A DNA stretch of 9,825 bases from Planctomycetaceae bacterium (GTDB taxonomy: Bacteria; Planctomycetota; Planctomycetia; Pirellulales; Thermoguttaceae), in NCBI GenBank assembly GCA_031288955.1, contig JAITQJ010000284.1, forward strand, positions 1 to 9,825. The letters are read 5' to 3'. Below are positions 1 through 6,207 of the stretch, piece by piece. A program made the position numbers and the translations under genes. The notes beneath the pieces are model-generated. The model was not told the origin of the DNA. It ran no database searches and worked only from the letters and a program-made list of their open reading frames with translations. How positions within the stretch are numbered: position 1 is the first letter of the stretch; each line of letters starts with the position of its first letter.

Positions 1-20
1 GAACAGAACAGAACAGAACA
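1..20. repeat. GAACA pentanucleotide tandem repeat (4 copies, may extend upstream)
   Basis: Four perfect head-to-tail copies of GAACA fill the first 20 bases, and the tract may continue beyond the window edge. It lies 34 bases before the start codon of the kinase-like gene. A 5-base unit would shift the frame if it were inside a coding region, but nothing here shows that it is translated. It could change promoter spacing if copy number varies. The repeat is seen directly; any role is speculation. Confidence 0.7.
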
Positions 21-54
21 GTGTCGCTATACCTGTCTATAACCGGGAAAAATT

Positions 55-1731
55 ATGGAACAAGTTCAGTATTTGGGATGGGAATTTACCGTTATTTTTG
101 CCGCCGCAACGGCTGAAATCACACTTCTGACCCTTTGGCTGTGGAAAAATCACTGTGCGTACCGCAGTATTGGGGGAGTCTGGCTGTTCTTTTATTTCTT
201 TGTATTAGCCGTATTTTTTGGATACAATGAAATTTCGCATTTTCATAAAACCGAAACGGCAACTGTGCTGCATATTTTGCTCTTGCCTTCGTTTATATTC
301 GCCATCATTGCCGTTGCCGTTTGGTCAGACCGCTGGCAGAAAAAATATAATTTGATTTCGTCCCTGCTGCAAAAAACCAATATCGTTTTAAGTGAGGAAA
401 AGAATCATAGCGAACGTGTTACTGCCTTGAAAGATGCCGCCTTTGCAAATGCCTGCAACGAAATACGTGAATCAATGTATTCGCTGCTCTATTCAATAGA
501 CCAGATTGGTTTGAAGGTACAGCATCAGATTCCGGCGGACGAATCGCAGTACGTGTATGAGACGTTGACCCGCATTTCGGATTATGCGGACAACATTTTC
601 CTCGAAATAAGCGATGTGATTGCGTTTGCGCAGCCGCGCACCGAAGGCATACACAAACGGAGACTGCAAAGATTTTCTCCTGAAAATACACTCAAAGACC
701 TGACGGCATCCGTGCCGAAAAAGTTGCAGGACAAAGCGGTAAGCGTTCAATTACAGCAAAGCGGCAGCGTACCGGCGCAGGTTATCGGCGAATTGCCGGC
801 GATTCGGCAAGCCGTTCTTTCTCTGCTCAATTTTTTGCTGCGCAGCAAAACGTCCGGCGGGATTTTCATTGAATACGGAATTGCCCTCGAAAAAATGGAT
901 TATGGGGAAGGGATATTCAACGAAAGCAGCGGAAAAATCCGAACGGCTGCGCTGGATGCCGCCGGCAGTGCCGTCCATTCATCCTATGCGAACCAAACCG
1001 CAGGCAGCAAGACGGAGTTGATTTATCCGTCTTCGGTCAATACCAGTTTGGTGCATAAGCGCAAATTGGTTCTCACGTTTTGTGAAACAAGCGGAAACGT
1101 TACGGCATCGGATTCGGACAAGTTTAGTCTCTATCAGCCTCAAAGTTTGTCGGTTGTCCGTTTGCTGGCGGAGTTAGCCAACGGCAGGGTCGAATTAAGA
1201 CACCTGCCGAATATGCCGACATCCATTGTGTTGAGTTTTGACGTTTGGCTTGAAAAAGAAGACCAACACGGTTTATCGCCGGCGCAAAAACGCGTTGACA
1301 GGTTGGATTCGTCCGTTGCCGAATATGTGCATCATCTCGAAATTCACGTTTTGCAAAAGAGAATGCTCATTGTCGGTCTAACGGACGGCGGTTATGAGCA
1401 TTTTGCGTTATTGATGAATGCGTTGGGAACGAGTATTTGTTTTGCTCAGAACGAAAAGTCGGCGGTTGAAACGGTGCGGGCGGATGATATTGCCGGTCAG
1501 CCGTTTGATTTTGTCGTTATTGATATGCAGTCGTTTGGTTCCAACGGCAGCAAGATAGTGAGGGCGTTGCGCAATTCCGGTTTCCATCAGACGATTATCG
1601 CCATTACAACCCGGACGACGATAATGTCGAGAGAATGGATTTTAGCCTCCGGTTGTAATGCGTGTGTGGAACAGCCGATAGACATTGAACAGTTTCTTTC
1701 CGTCCTCGCCTCGGTTTCTAAAACGCAATGA
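55..1731 (+). CDS. Membrane-anchored degenerate hybrid histidine kinase (pseudokinase plus receiver-like domain)
   Basis: The 558-residue protein has three hydrophobic segments (about 10-30, 41-57, 71-90). A DHp-like helical region (about 95-195), an HATPase-like region (about 204-400) and a receiver-like domain (about 434-555) follow. The H-box is recognisable as ACNEIRESM, but the phosphoacceptor His is Asn135 (codon AAC at 457-459). The N-box reads RQAVLSLLNFLL, with both usual Asn positions changed. The G1 box is ETSGN (344-348) instead of DxGxG, and the GTGLGL box is QPQSLS (361-366). In the receiver, Asp490 and Thr518 remain, the acidic pair is Gly441-Leu442, and the conserved Lys is Gln540. 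The frame is intact over full length, so this looks like a maintained non-catalytic protein, perhaps a scaffold or sensor adaptor. The ATG at 55 has GGGA six bases upstream. Domain assignment is by motif reading; the signal it senses is unknown. Confidence 0.75.
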   Translation: MEQVQYLGWEFTVIFAAATAEITLLTLWLWKNHCAYRSIGGVWLFFYFFVLAVFFGYNEISHFHKTETATVLHILLLPSFIFAIIAVAVWSDRWQKKYNLISSLLQKTNIVLSEEKNHSERVTALKDAAFANACNEIRESMYSLLYSIDQIGLKVQHQIPADESQYVYETLTRISDYADNIFLEISDVIAFAQPRTEGIHKRRLQRFSPENTLKDLTASVPKKLQDKAVSVQLQQSGSVPAQVIGELPAIRQAVLSLLNFLLRSKTSGGIFIEYGIALEKMDYGEGIFNESSGKIRTAALDAAGSAVHSSYANQTAGSKTELIYPSSVNTSLVHKRKLVLTFCETSGNVTASDSDKFSLYQPQSLSVVRLLAELANGRVELRHLPNMPTSIVLSFDVWLEKEDQHGLSPAQKRVDRLDSSVAEYVHHLEIHVLQKRMLIVGLTDGGYEHFALLMNALGTSICFAQNEKSAVETVRADDIAGQPFDFVVIDMQSFGSNGSKIVRALRNSGFHQTIIAITTRTTIMSREWILASGCNACVEQPIDIEQFLSVLASVSKTQ

Positions 1732-1776
1732 GGGTTTTCCGAAAGACTGGCTTTAGACACTTCCCAAAAACAATCC

Positions 1777-1881
1777 CTAGAAAACGGCGTGCATTTTGTG
1801 AAAAACTTCTTTTTCCACGCCGAAGAGTTCTTTGAAGTCTGTATCATTTTGGGTGAGAGCGTGCTGCCAGCGGTCCATCAT
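1777..1881 (-). pseudogene. Possible remnant of an IS5-type transposase N-terminus
   Basis: On the minus strand, a 34-codon frame starts at ATG ATG (1881-1876) and stops at TAG (1777-1779). Its second half, DFKELFGVEKEVFHKM, resembles the conserved N-terminal segment of IS5-type DDE transposases, where a pattern like F-(K/R)-x-L-x-GV-(K/S)-x-x-(T)F-x-x-M precedes the helix-turn-helix. Nothing recognisable as the catalytic part follows, and the downstream bases run into the end of the kinase-like gene. It lies between two convergent genes, a common place for mobile-element debris. No terminal inverted repeats were identified. It could also be an unrelated small ORF, as the match rests on about 16 residues. 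Confidence 0.4.
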
Positions 1882-1920
1882 CGGCTCCCTAACGAAAAAT
1901 TTGGTTCAAAGATATTCTAT

Positions 1921-1960
1921 CACAAAAACCGGCGGACTTATATCCCCCGCCCGTTTTATT
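1921..1960. terminator. Bidirectional intrinsic terminator after hisC
   Basis: Arms 1926-1935 and 1947-1956 can pair over 10 bases with one mismatch, around an 11-base loop. The hairpin is flanked by five A's on the left (1924-1928) and TTTTATT on the right (1954-1960). On either strand the stem is therefore followed by a U-rich run. For hisC, whose stop codon TAA occupies 1958-1956, the hairpin overlaps the stop and the U-run lies just beyond. It would also stop rightward transcripts coming from the kinase-like gene. Confidence 0.6.
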
Positions 1961-3014
1961 GCAACGGCATCTGTCCCAGCAACTCAATACATCGGTCGGT
2001 CTGTTCGTCTGTGCCGACGCTGATTCGCAAACCGTCTCCCCAATTCGGGTACACCATATAACGGACGAGAATACCCTGCGATTTCAAAAATTCGTACACC
2101 GCTTTAAGCGGTCTCTCTGGATACGTCGCCCAAATAAAATTGGCTTGTGAATCCGGCACCGTATAACCCAACGCCCTGACTTTGTCCGTCAAACGTTTTT
2201 TCGTTACGATAATCTTCTGCCGGTTGTCTGCCAGCCAATCATCATCGGAAAGAGCCGCCGCCGCCGCCGCTATTGATAACGAATCGCAGTTGTACGAATC
2301 CTTCACTTTCAGCATTTCTGCAACCAAATGCGGCTGGGCAACCAGAAAACCAAAACGCAAACCGGCAAGACTGTACGATTTGCTCATCGTTCGGCAAACG
2401 ATAATTTTTTCGCACCGTTCAACCAAATCAATACAGTGTTCTTCGGCAAAGTCGGCGTAGGCTTCGTCCACGACCAGCGGACAGGGCAGATTTTCGGCTA
2501 TCTCCAAAATCCGCTGTTTCGGCAGTACGGTGCCCGACGGCGAATTCGGGTTCGGCAAAAACACCAGCCGTAAATCATTCCGTTCCGCTGCCCTGAAAAT
2601 ACCGTCCGAAAGCGTCCAATCGGCACGGAACGGAACAGTTTCGCTTCTTGCCCCTTGAATTTCCGCCAGCGAGCGGTACAAGATATAAGTCGGATACGGA
2701 AGACGCAGCAGTTCGCCGCTGCCGACAAATGTCCGCGTTAGTATCGTCAGTAAATCATCACTGCCGTTGCCGCAAAGAATGGATTCCGGCACAACGCCGA
2801 ATTTTTTTGCGGCGGCATTGCGGACTTCGCCGGCAACAGGGTCGGGATACCGGGACAAACCGCGTTCCGCTGCCTGCCGAATTGCCGCATAGACTTTTTC
2901 GGAAGCACGGTACGGGTTTTCGTTCGTATTCAGTTTAACGATATGACCGTCACGGGGCTGTTCACCGGAAACATAACCCGACATCACTGCTATTTCGGAA
3001 CGAACGTAAGACAT
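1956..3014 (-). CDS. hisC: Histidinol-phosphate aminotransferase
   Basis: This is a PLP-dependent fold-type I aminotransferase that converts imidazole-acetol phosphate and glutamate to histidinol phosphate and 2-oxoglutarate in histidine biosynthesis, in the cytoplasm. The 352 residues match the usual length. Visible motifs are KLNTNENPY (27-35), CGNGSDDLL (81-89), the substrate/cofactor loop LPNPNSPSG (153-161, Asn157), VVDEAYADF (181-189, Asp183 facing the pyridine nitrogen), the PLP-lysine motif TMSKSYSLAGLR (209-220, Lys212) and LRISVGT (329-335, Arg330 for the carboxylate). All key residues are present. Related aromatic aminotransferases share these motifs, so activity on aromatic amino acids is possible. 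No other his gene is adjacent. Six C's precede the start codon in place of a Shine-Dalgarno sequence, and the upstream region is a heptamer-repeat tract. Confidence 0.92.
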   Translation of the reverse strand: MSYVRSEIAVMSGYVSGEQPRDGHIVKLNTNENPYRASEKVYAAIRQAAERGLSRYPDPVAGEVRNAAAKKFGVVPESILCGNGSDDLLTILTRTFVGSGELLRLPYPTYILYRSLAEIQGARSETVPFRADWTLSDGIFRAAERNDLRLVFLPNPNSPSGTVLPKQRILEIAENLPCPLVVDEAYADFAEEHCIDLVERCEKIIVCRTMSKSYSLAGLRFGFLVAQPHLVAEMLKVKDSYNCDSLSIAAAAAALSDDDWLADNRQKIIVTKKRLTDKVRALGYTVPDSQANFIWATYPERPLKAVYEFLKSQGILVRYMVYPNWGDGLRISVGTDEQTDRCIELLGQMPLQ

Positions 3015-3021
3015 TGGGGGG

Positions 3022-3053
3022 AATTGATAATTGGTGTTGATAACTGATAATTA
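3022..3053. repeat. Heptamer-repeat tract, left arm of an imperfect inverted repeat
   Basis: The tract is built from degenerate copies of TTGATAA (3024-3030, 3037-3043, and CTGATAA 3044-3050) with one shorter, diverged unit between them. Its reverse complement resembles the tract at 3118-3148 over about 31 bases, so the two form an imperfect inverted repeat with roughly 64 bases between them. It lies eight bases upstream of the hisC start and must contain or affect its promoter or leader. Confidence 0.65.
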
Positions 3054-3117
3054 GGCAAGCGGCAAGTTTTTAACACAAAAGCATCGTGCTGACTTGCGGT
3101 ATGCGTTTAGTTCTCCC

Positions 3118-3148
3118 ATTATCAATTATCCATTCTTAATTATCAATT
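3118..3148. repeat. Heptamer-repeat tract, right arm of an imperfect inverted repeat
   Basis: The bases read as consecutive heptamers: ATTATCA, ATTATCC, ATTCTTA, ATTATCA, then ATT. This is the opposite orientation of the tract at 3022-3053. Inside the pair, GCAAGT (3062-3067) can pair with ACTTGC (3092-3097), and AGCA (3080-3083) with TGCT (3087-3090). The whole 3022-3148 stretch could therefore fold as a nested, imperfect hairpin. The tract ends just where homology to the LigD-phosphoesterase family begins in the next reading frame. Confidence 0.65.
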
Positions 3149-3149
3149 A

Positions 3150-3488
3150 CATTTCGTTATTCTGCTTCATCGAAGAGCGGACGGCGAGCATTGGGACGTA
3201 ATGCTGGAAACGGAGTCGGCACTTGATACGCGGTCGATTCCGCCGCAAAATGCTGACGGCAGTTCCTTTGAGACGTTTGCCGAGTTGTTACCGCCGCACC
3301 GCAAAGCGTACTTAAATTACGAAGGCGAAGTCTCCGGCAACAGGGGCAGCGTTCGCCGCATTGATGCCGGTACTTATGTCGCCTTGTCGCCGGATGTGTT
3401 CTTACTCGACGGTCAGATTTTTAGCGGCACGCTGACCGTTTCGCCGAATTCGCTTGTTTTTGAAAAAACGGCTGCAATACGGCGATAG
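3150..3488 (+). CDS. Short LigD 3'-phosphoesterase-domain-like protein, start codon apparently lost
   Basis: The stand-alone frame resembles the 3'-phosphoesterase domain found at the N-terminus of bacterial LigD, which trims 3' ends in DNA repair. The first ATG is at 3201, giving 95 residues, but that Met lies inside the motif HWDVMLE. The 17 codons before it (3150-3200) read HFVILLHRRADGEHWDV and match the family N-terminus, including His and Asp residues equivalent to the metal ligands (HYDFRLE in LigD). The frame then continues with PPHRKAYLNYEGEVSG and GSVRRIDAGTY, which match the rest of the short family. Upstream the frame is open only to a TAG at 3108-3110 and contains no ATG, GTG or TTG. 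Either a non-standard start is used (ATT at 3159 or CTG at 3162), or the gene is a recent pseudogene. The LigD Arg after the His-x-Asp motif is Met here. It ends five bases before the convergent ligase gene. Family assignment is by motif recognition. Confidence 0.6.
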   Translation, partial: HFVILLHRRADGEHWDVMLETESALDTRSIPPQNADGSSFETFAELLPPHRKAYLNYEGEVSGNRGSVRRIDAGTYVALSPDVFLLDGQIFSGTLTVSPNSLVFEKTAAIRR

Positions 3489-3493
3489 CGGCT

Positions 3494-4816
3494 TCACTCC
3501 AAAATGTTCCGCTTATCGACGACCCGCTTCGCTTTGCCTTCAAAACGCTCCAAAGTCATCGGCGGCAAAAGTTCAATAGTCATATTCAAGCCCGTATATT
3601 GCTGAACAGCGTGCGAAATCTTTTTTTGAACGTGCAGCATATCCGTCATTTTGTCCGACATCGTCTCCGGTACAACCTCAACACGGACACGGACTTCGTC
3701 CATTGTTTTCGGACGTTCTAAAACAATCTGGTAGTGCGGAGCCGCCCCTTCAATCGTCAATAACGCTTCTTCTATCTGCGACGGAAAGACATTCACGCCC
3801 CGGACAATCAACATATCATCGCTGCGCCCAATAACACGGGACATACGAACCGTTTCCCGTCCGCAGGCACATTTTCCCGAATAAAGCCGGGCAATGTCGC
3901 GCGTTCGATAACGCAAAATCGGCATCGCCTCACGGGTTATCGATGAAATAACGAGTTCACCCGGCTCGCCTTCCGGTACAGGTTTTAACGTTTCAGGGTT
4001 AATACATTCAACGATGAAATGGTCTTCCTGAAAGTGCATACCGGTACGTTCAGGACATTCGCCGCTGACACCGGGTCCGATAACTTCACTCAAGCCGTAA
4101 TTGTTGCTGCCGAAAATTTCCAGCGATGCTTCGAGCGTTTCCCGCATCTGTTCCGTCCAAGGTTCGCTTCCGAGAAACGCCAATTTTAGAGCCAGCGATT
4201 TCCGCTCAATACCGGCTTCTTTTACGGCTTCGGCAAGATTCAGCGCATAACTCGGCGTACAAACCAGCGCATCCGGCTGCATATCTTGCAGAAGCAGCAA
4301 CTGCCGGCGTGTATTGCCCGCCGCCGCCGGAATCACCGCCGCTCCGACACGTTCGATGCCGTAATGTAAACCGAAACCGCCGGTGAACAAGCCGTAACCG
4401 AACGAAACCTGAACGGTGTGTTCGGCTTTCAAACCGCCGGAAACCAAAAACCGGGCGCAAAGATTTGACCAAAGGTCGAGGTCGCCTTGCGTGTAAGCCG
4501 CAATCGTCGGCTTACCGGTTGTTCCGGTCGAACCGTGATACCGAACAACTTTTTCGCGGGGAACGGCAAGGAAACCGATGGGATAATTGTCCCGCAAATC
4601 GGCTTTAGTCGTCAGCGGCAATTTAACAATGTCGTCAACGCTGTGAATCGATTCCGGTGTTATGCCGTATTCCTTGAATTTCTGTTGATAAAACGGCACG
4701 GCACTACATCGGCGGATGCACTCCCGCAGGCGGACAAACTGCAAAGCACGGATTTCTTCACGCGGAAGCAGTTCTGCACTCTGCCAAATATATGGACGAA
4801 AAGGTTCTTGCGGCAT
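3494..4816 (-). CDS. paaK: Phenylacetate-CoA ligase family AMP-forming enzyme
   Basis: This is an ANL-superfamily adenylate-forming ligase that activates phenylacetate or a related aryl acid to its CoA thioester with ATP, in the cytoplasm. The 440 residues fit PaaK length. Motifs are the P-loop GSTGTTGKPT (95-104), the adenine-binding region NNYGLSEVIGPGV (238-250), YRTRD (303-307, Asp307 binding the ribose), the CACGR cysteine pair (316-320), the hinge GRSDDMLIVRGVNVFPSQIE (330-349), and a C-terminal EGKAKRVVD (426-434) carrying the expected catalytic Lys. It starts two bases after the stop of the GlmU-like gene, with no clear Shine-Dalgarno, so translation is probably coupled. Exact substrate is uncertain, as the family also includes enzymes for indoleacetate and other aryl acids. 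In anaerobes such ligases take part in aromatic amino acid metabolism. No other paa genes are nearby. Confidence 0.9.
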   Translation of the reverse strand: MPQEPFRPYIWQSAELLPREEIRALQFVRLRECIRRCSAVPFYQQKFKEYGITPESIHSVDDIVKLPLTTKADLRDNYPIGFLAVPREKVVRYHGSTGTTGKPTIAAYTQGDLDLWSNLCARFLVSGGLKAEHTVQVSFGYGLFTGGFGLHYGIERVGAAVIPAAAGNTRRQLLLLQDMQPDALVCTPSYALNLAEAVKEAGIERKSLALKLAFLGSEPWTEQMRETLEASLEIFGSNNYGLSEVIGPGVSGECPERTGMHFQEDHFIVECINPETLKPVPEGEPGELVISSITREAMPILRYRTRDIARLYSGKCACGRETVRMSRVIGRSDDMLIVRGVNVFPSQIEEALLTIEGAAPHYQIVLERPKTMDEVRVRVEVVPETMSDKMTDMLHVQKKISHAVQQYTGLNMTIELLPPMTLERFEGKAKRVVDKRNILE

Positions 4817-4818
4817 CG

Positions 4819-6060
4819 TTATAATTGAAGCGGTTCGTTGGCTAGTTGCCGTTCGTGGCGGGTCATTTCGTAAATATCCCGCAAAAGTTGAATATCACAC
4901 GGACGCTGTTCGACGTTACGGCGGGCAAACATTCGAGCCTGCGTTTGCACTAGCGTATCAATACCGACTTCGGTAACTTGTCCGAACGTCCGGGCGTAAT
5001 TGACAAAACTCGGAACATTCGTCGTAATGAAGCCGTAAAGCATACTGCACGCTCCAATCGTTTTACCCGTAAAAATACTGGTGTTAATCGCTGTTTTGGC
5101 ATAATCGCCGATAATGCTGCCGACAAACTGCATACCGGTTTTGACCTTCAGCCGGTTGTAGTCCATAATGACTTCGCCGTAGGTATTTTTCAGGTCGCTA
5201 TTGCTTGTACCGGCACCGAGGTTAATCCAGGAGCCGAGATAACTATGCCCTAAAAAACCGTGATGCTGTTTGTTGGAGTATGATTCGATGACCGCACATT
5301 CGACTTCGCCGCCGACTTTCGTTGTGTTGCCGAGCGTAACGGCATCTTTTAGAGCGGTATAGCCGTTGATTCGGGCATTGGGACCGACGTACACCGGACC
5401 GCGAAAATAGCAAAACGGACCTATTTTTACGCCTTTTTCAAAAACGATAGGACCTTCGGACGCATCGGTAACGGCATATTGACCGAGCGGTGTACCGTCA
5501 GCGGAAAACACTCCGTCGGCAATTTCCTGATACGCACCGTTACGCAGACGGTCATTGAGATTGTCGTTCATAATGCGGAGTTGATGCCGGACAATGTCGT
5601 GTGCATACTCGAACATCGGAACAGACTCGTTGAGCGGCGGGAGATGTGCGTCGTCAATGATACCGGTTAACTGTGAGGCACCGACAGCACCGGCAGGCAG
5701 CGGATTGTCCCCGCAAAATAAGGCGCAGGCAATACCGGACGGGGCGGTTATTACGCCGCTGACACCTTGCTTAATGTGTTCTTGCAGAACGTTAAAGATG
5801 TCAATGTGCGGTACAACGCGGGCGTTGAGAACGAGAACAGTTTCAGCCCGTTTGCCGTTTGTTTCTGTCCAAAGATTCGGATAGTCAAGTTTAACGATTT
5901 CTTTGAGATACGGACGGACGATAACTTCGACGTTATCGGCAAAGCGGCGGGCGAGGTCAATGAGTTGGTATGTACCGGTATTGAGGGCAAACTCCGGTCG
6001 GGCAATTGTTGCGGGAAACAGTTGCGTATTGCGATGGTCTTCAAACAAAATGATGTGCAT
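4819..6060 (-). CDS. GlmU-like bifunctional sugar nucleotidyltransferase / left-handed beta-helix acyltransferase
   Basis: The 413-residue protein belongs to the alternative GlmU-like family (UDP-N-acetylglucosamine diphosphorylase / glucosamine-1-phosphate acetyltransferase related) common in Bacteroidota and also found in Planctomycetota. The N-terminus, IILFEDHRNTQLFPATIARP (3-22), is the family signature and differs from the LxAAGxGTRM motif of classical GlmU. Residues about 200-350 form hexapeptide-type repeats (GPIVFEKGVKIGPFC, GPVYVGPNARING, LGNTTKVGG, IGDYAKTAINTSIFTGKTIG). The acyltransferase motif NKQHHGFLGHSYLGSWINLGAG (263-284) holds His266, which aligns with the catalytic His of GlmU. 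The likely role is making UDP-GlcNAc or another sugar nucleotide for envelope polymers; the true substrate is not shown by sequence. It precedes the ligase gene by two bases. TATAAA ends eight bases before ATG, with no Shine-Dalgarno. Confidence 0.85.
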   Translation of the reverse strand: MHIILFEDHRNTQLFPATIARPEFALNTGTYQLIDLARRFADNVEVIVRPYLKEIVKLDYPNLWTETNGKRAETVLVLNARVVPHIDIFNVLQEHIKQGVSGVITAPSGIACALFCGDNPLPAGAVGASQLTGIIDDAHLPPLNESVPMFEYAHDIVRHQLRIMNDNLNDRLRNGAYQEIADGVFSADGTPLGQYAVTDASEGPIVFEKGVKIGPFCYFRGPVYVGPNARINGYTALKDAVTLGNTTKVGGEVECAVIESYSNKQHHGFLGHSYLGSWINLGAGTSNSDLKNTYGEVIMDYNRLKVKTGMQFVGSIIGDYAKTAINTSIFTGKTIGACSMLYGFITTNVPSFVNYARTFGQVTEVGIDTLVQTQARMFARRNVEQRPCDIQLLRDIYEMTRHERQLANEPLQL

Positions 6061-6068
6061 AACACAAT

Positions 6069-6095
6069 TTTATACCAAAAGAAGTAAATACACAA
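6069..6095 (-). promoter_or_regulatory. Putative promoter of the GlmU-like / paaK unit
   Basis: Read on the minus strand, TTGTGT (6095-6090) and TATAAA (6074-6069) are separated by 15 bases. This is a fair sigma-70-type pair with slightly short spacing. Only eight bases lie between the -10 box and the ATG at 6060, so a start at the usual distance would give a leader of about two bases. Placement is by consensus only. Confidence 0.4.
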
Positions 6096-6170
6096 GTTTT
6101 CAAGATTATTCAATAGCGGTGAGACACTAGGCAAGATTTAGAGTAAACACTACCTAACACTTCAGAGTCT

Positions 6171-6198
6171 TTGTTTCTGTCCGTTATTTTGATACAAT
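6171..6198 (+). promoter_or_regulatory. Putative promoter of the RND pump gene
   Basis: TTGTTT (6171-6176) and TACAAT (6193-6198) are 16 bases apart, a good match to a sigma-70-type promoter. The -10 box ends nine bases before the ATG at 6208, which predicts transcription starting about three bases before the start codon. No Shine-Dalgarno is present. No clear metal-regulator operator, such as a MerR-type dyad between the boxes, was recognised. Confidence 0.45.
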
Positions 6199-6207
6199 GT
6201 AACGAAT

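Noticed and set aside
1789..2061. Plus-strand 90-residue frame across the intergenic region and the hisC end
   Set aside because: It crosses the terminator and is antisense to hisC, without homology-like features.
3022..3148. Short CRISPR array
   Set aside because: The units are degenerate heptamers with no spacers and opposite orientation in the two tracts.
3201..3488. 95-residue ORF taken as a complete gene from ATG 3201
   Set aside because: That Met is inside the conserved HWDVMLE motif and 17 family-like codons lie upstream in the same frame, so the ATG is almost certainly internal.
4819..6060. Classical GlmU
   Set aside because: The LxAAGxGTRM nucleotide-binding motif is absent; the N-terminus matches the alternative GlmU-like family.
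5751..6134. 127-residue minus-strand frame overlapping the start of the GlmU-like gene
   Set aside because: It is another frame of the same strand as the well-supported GlmU-like gene and has no recognisable motif.
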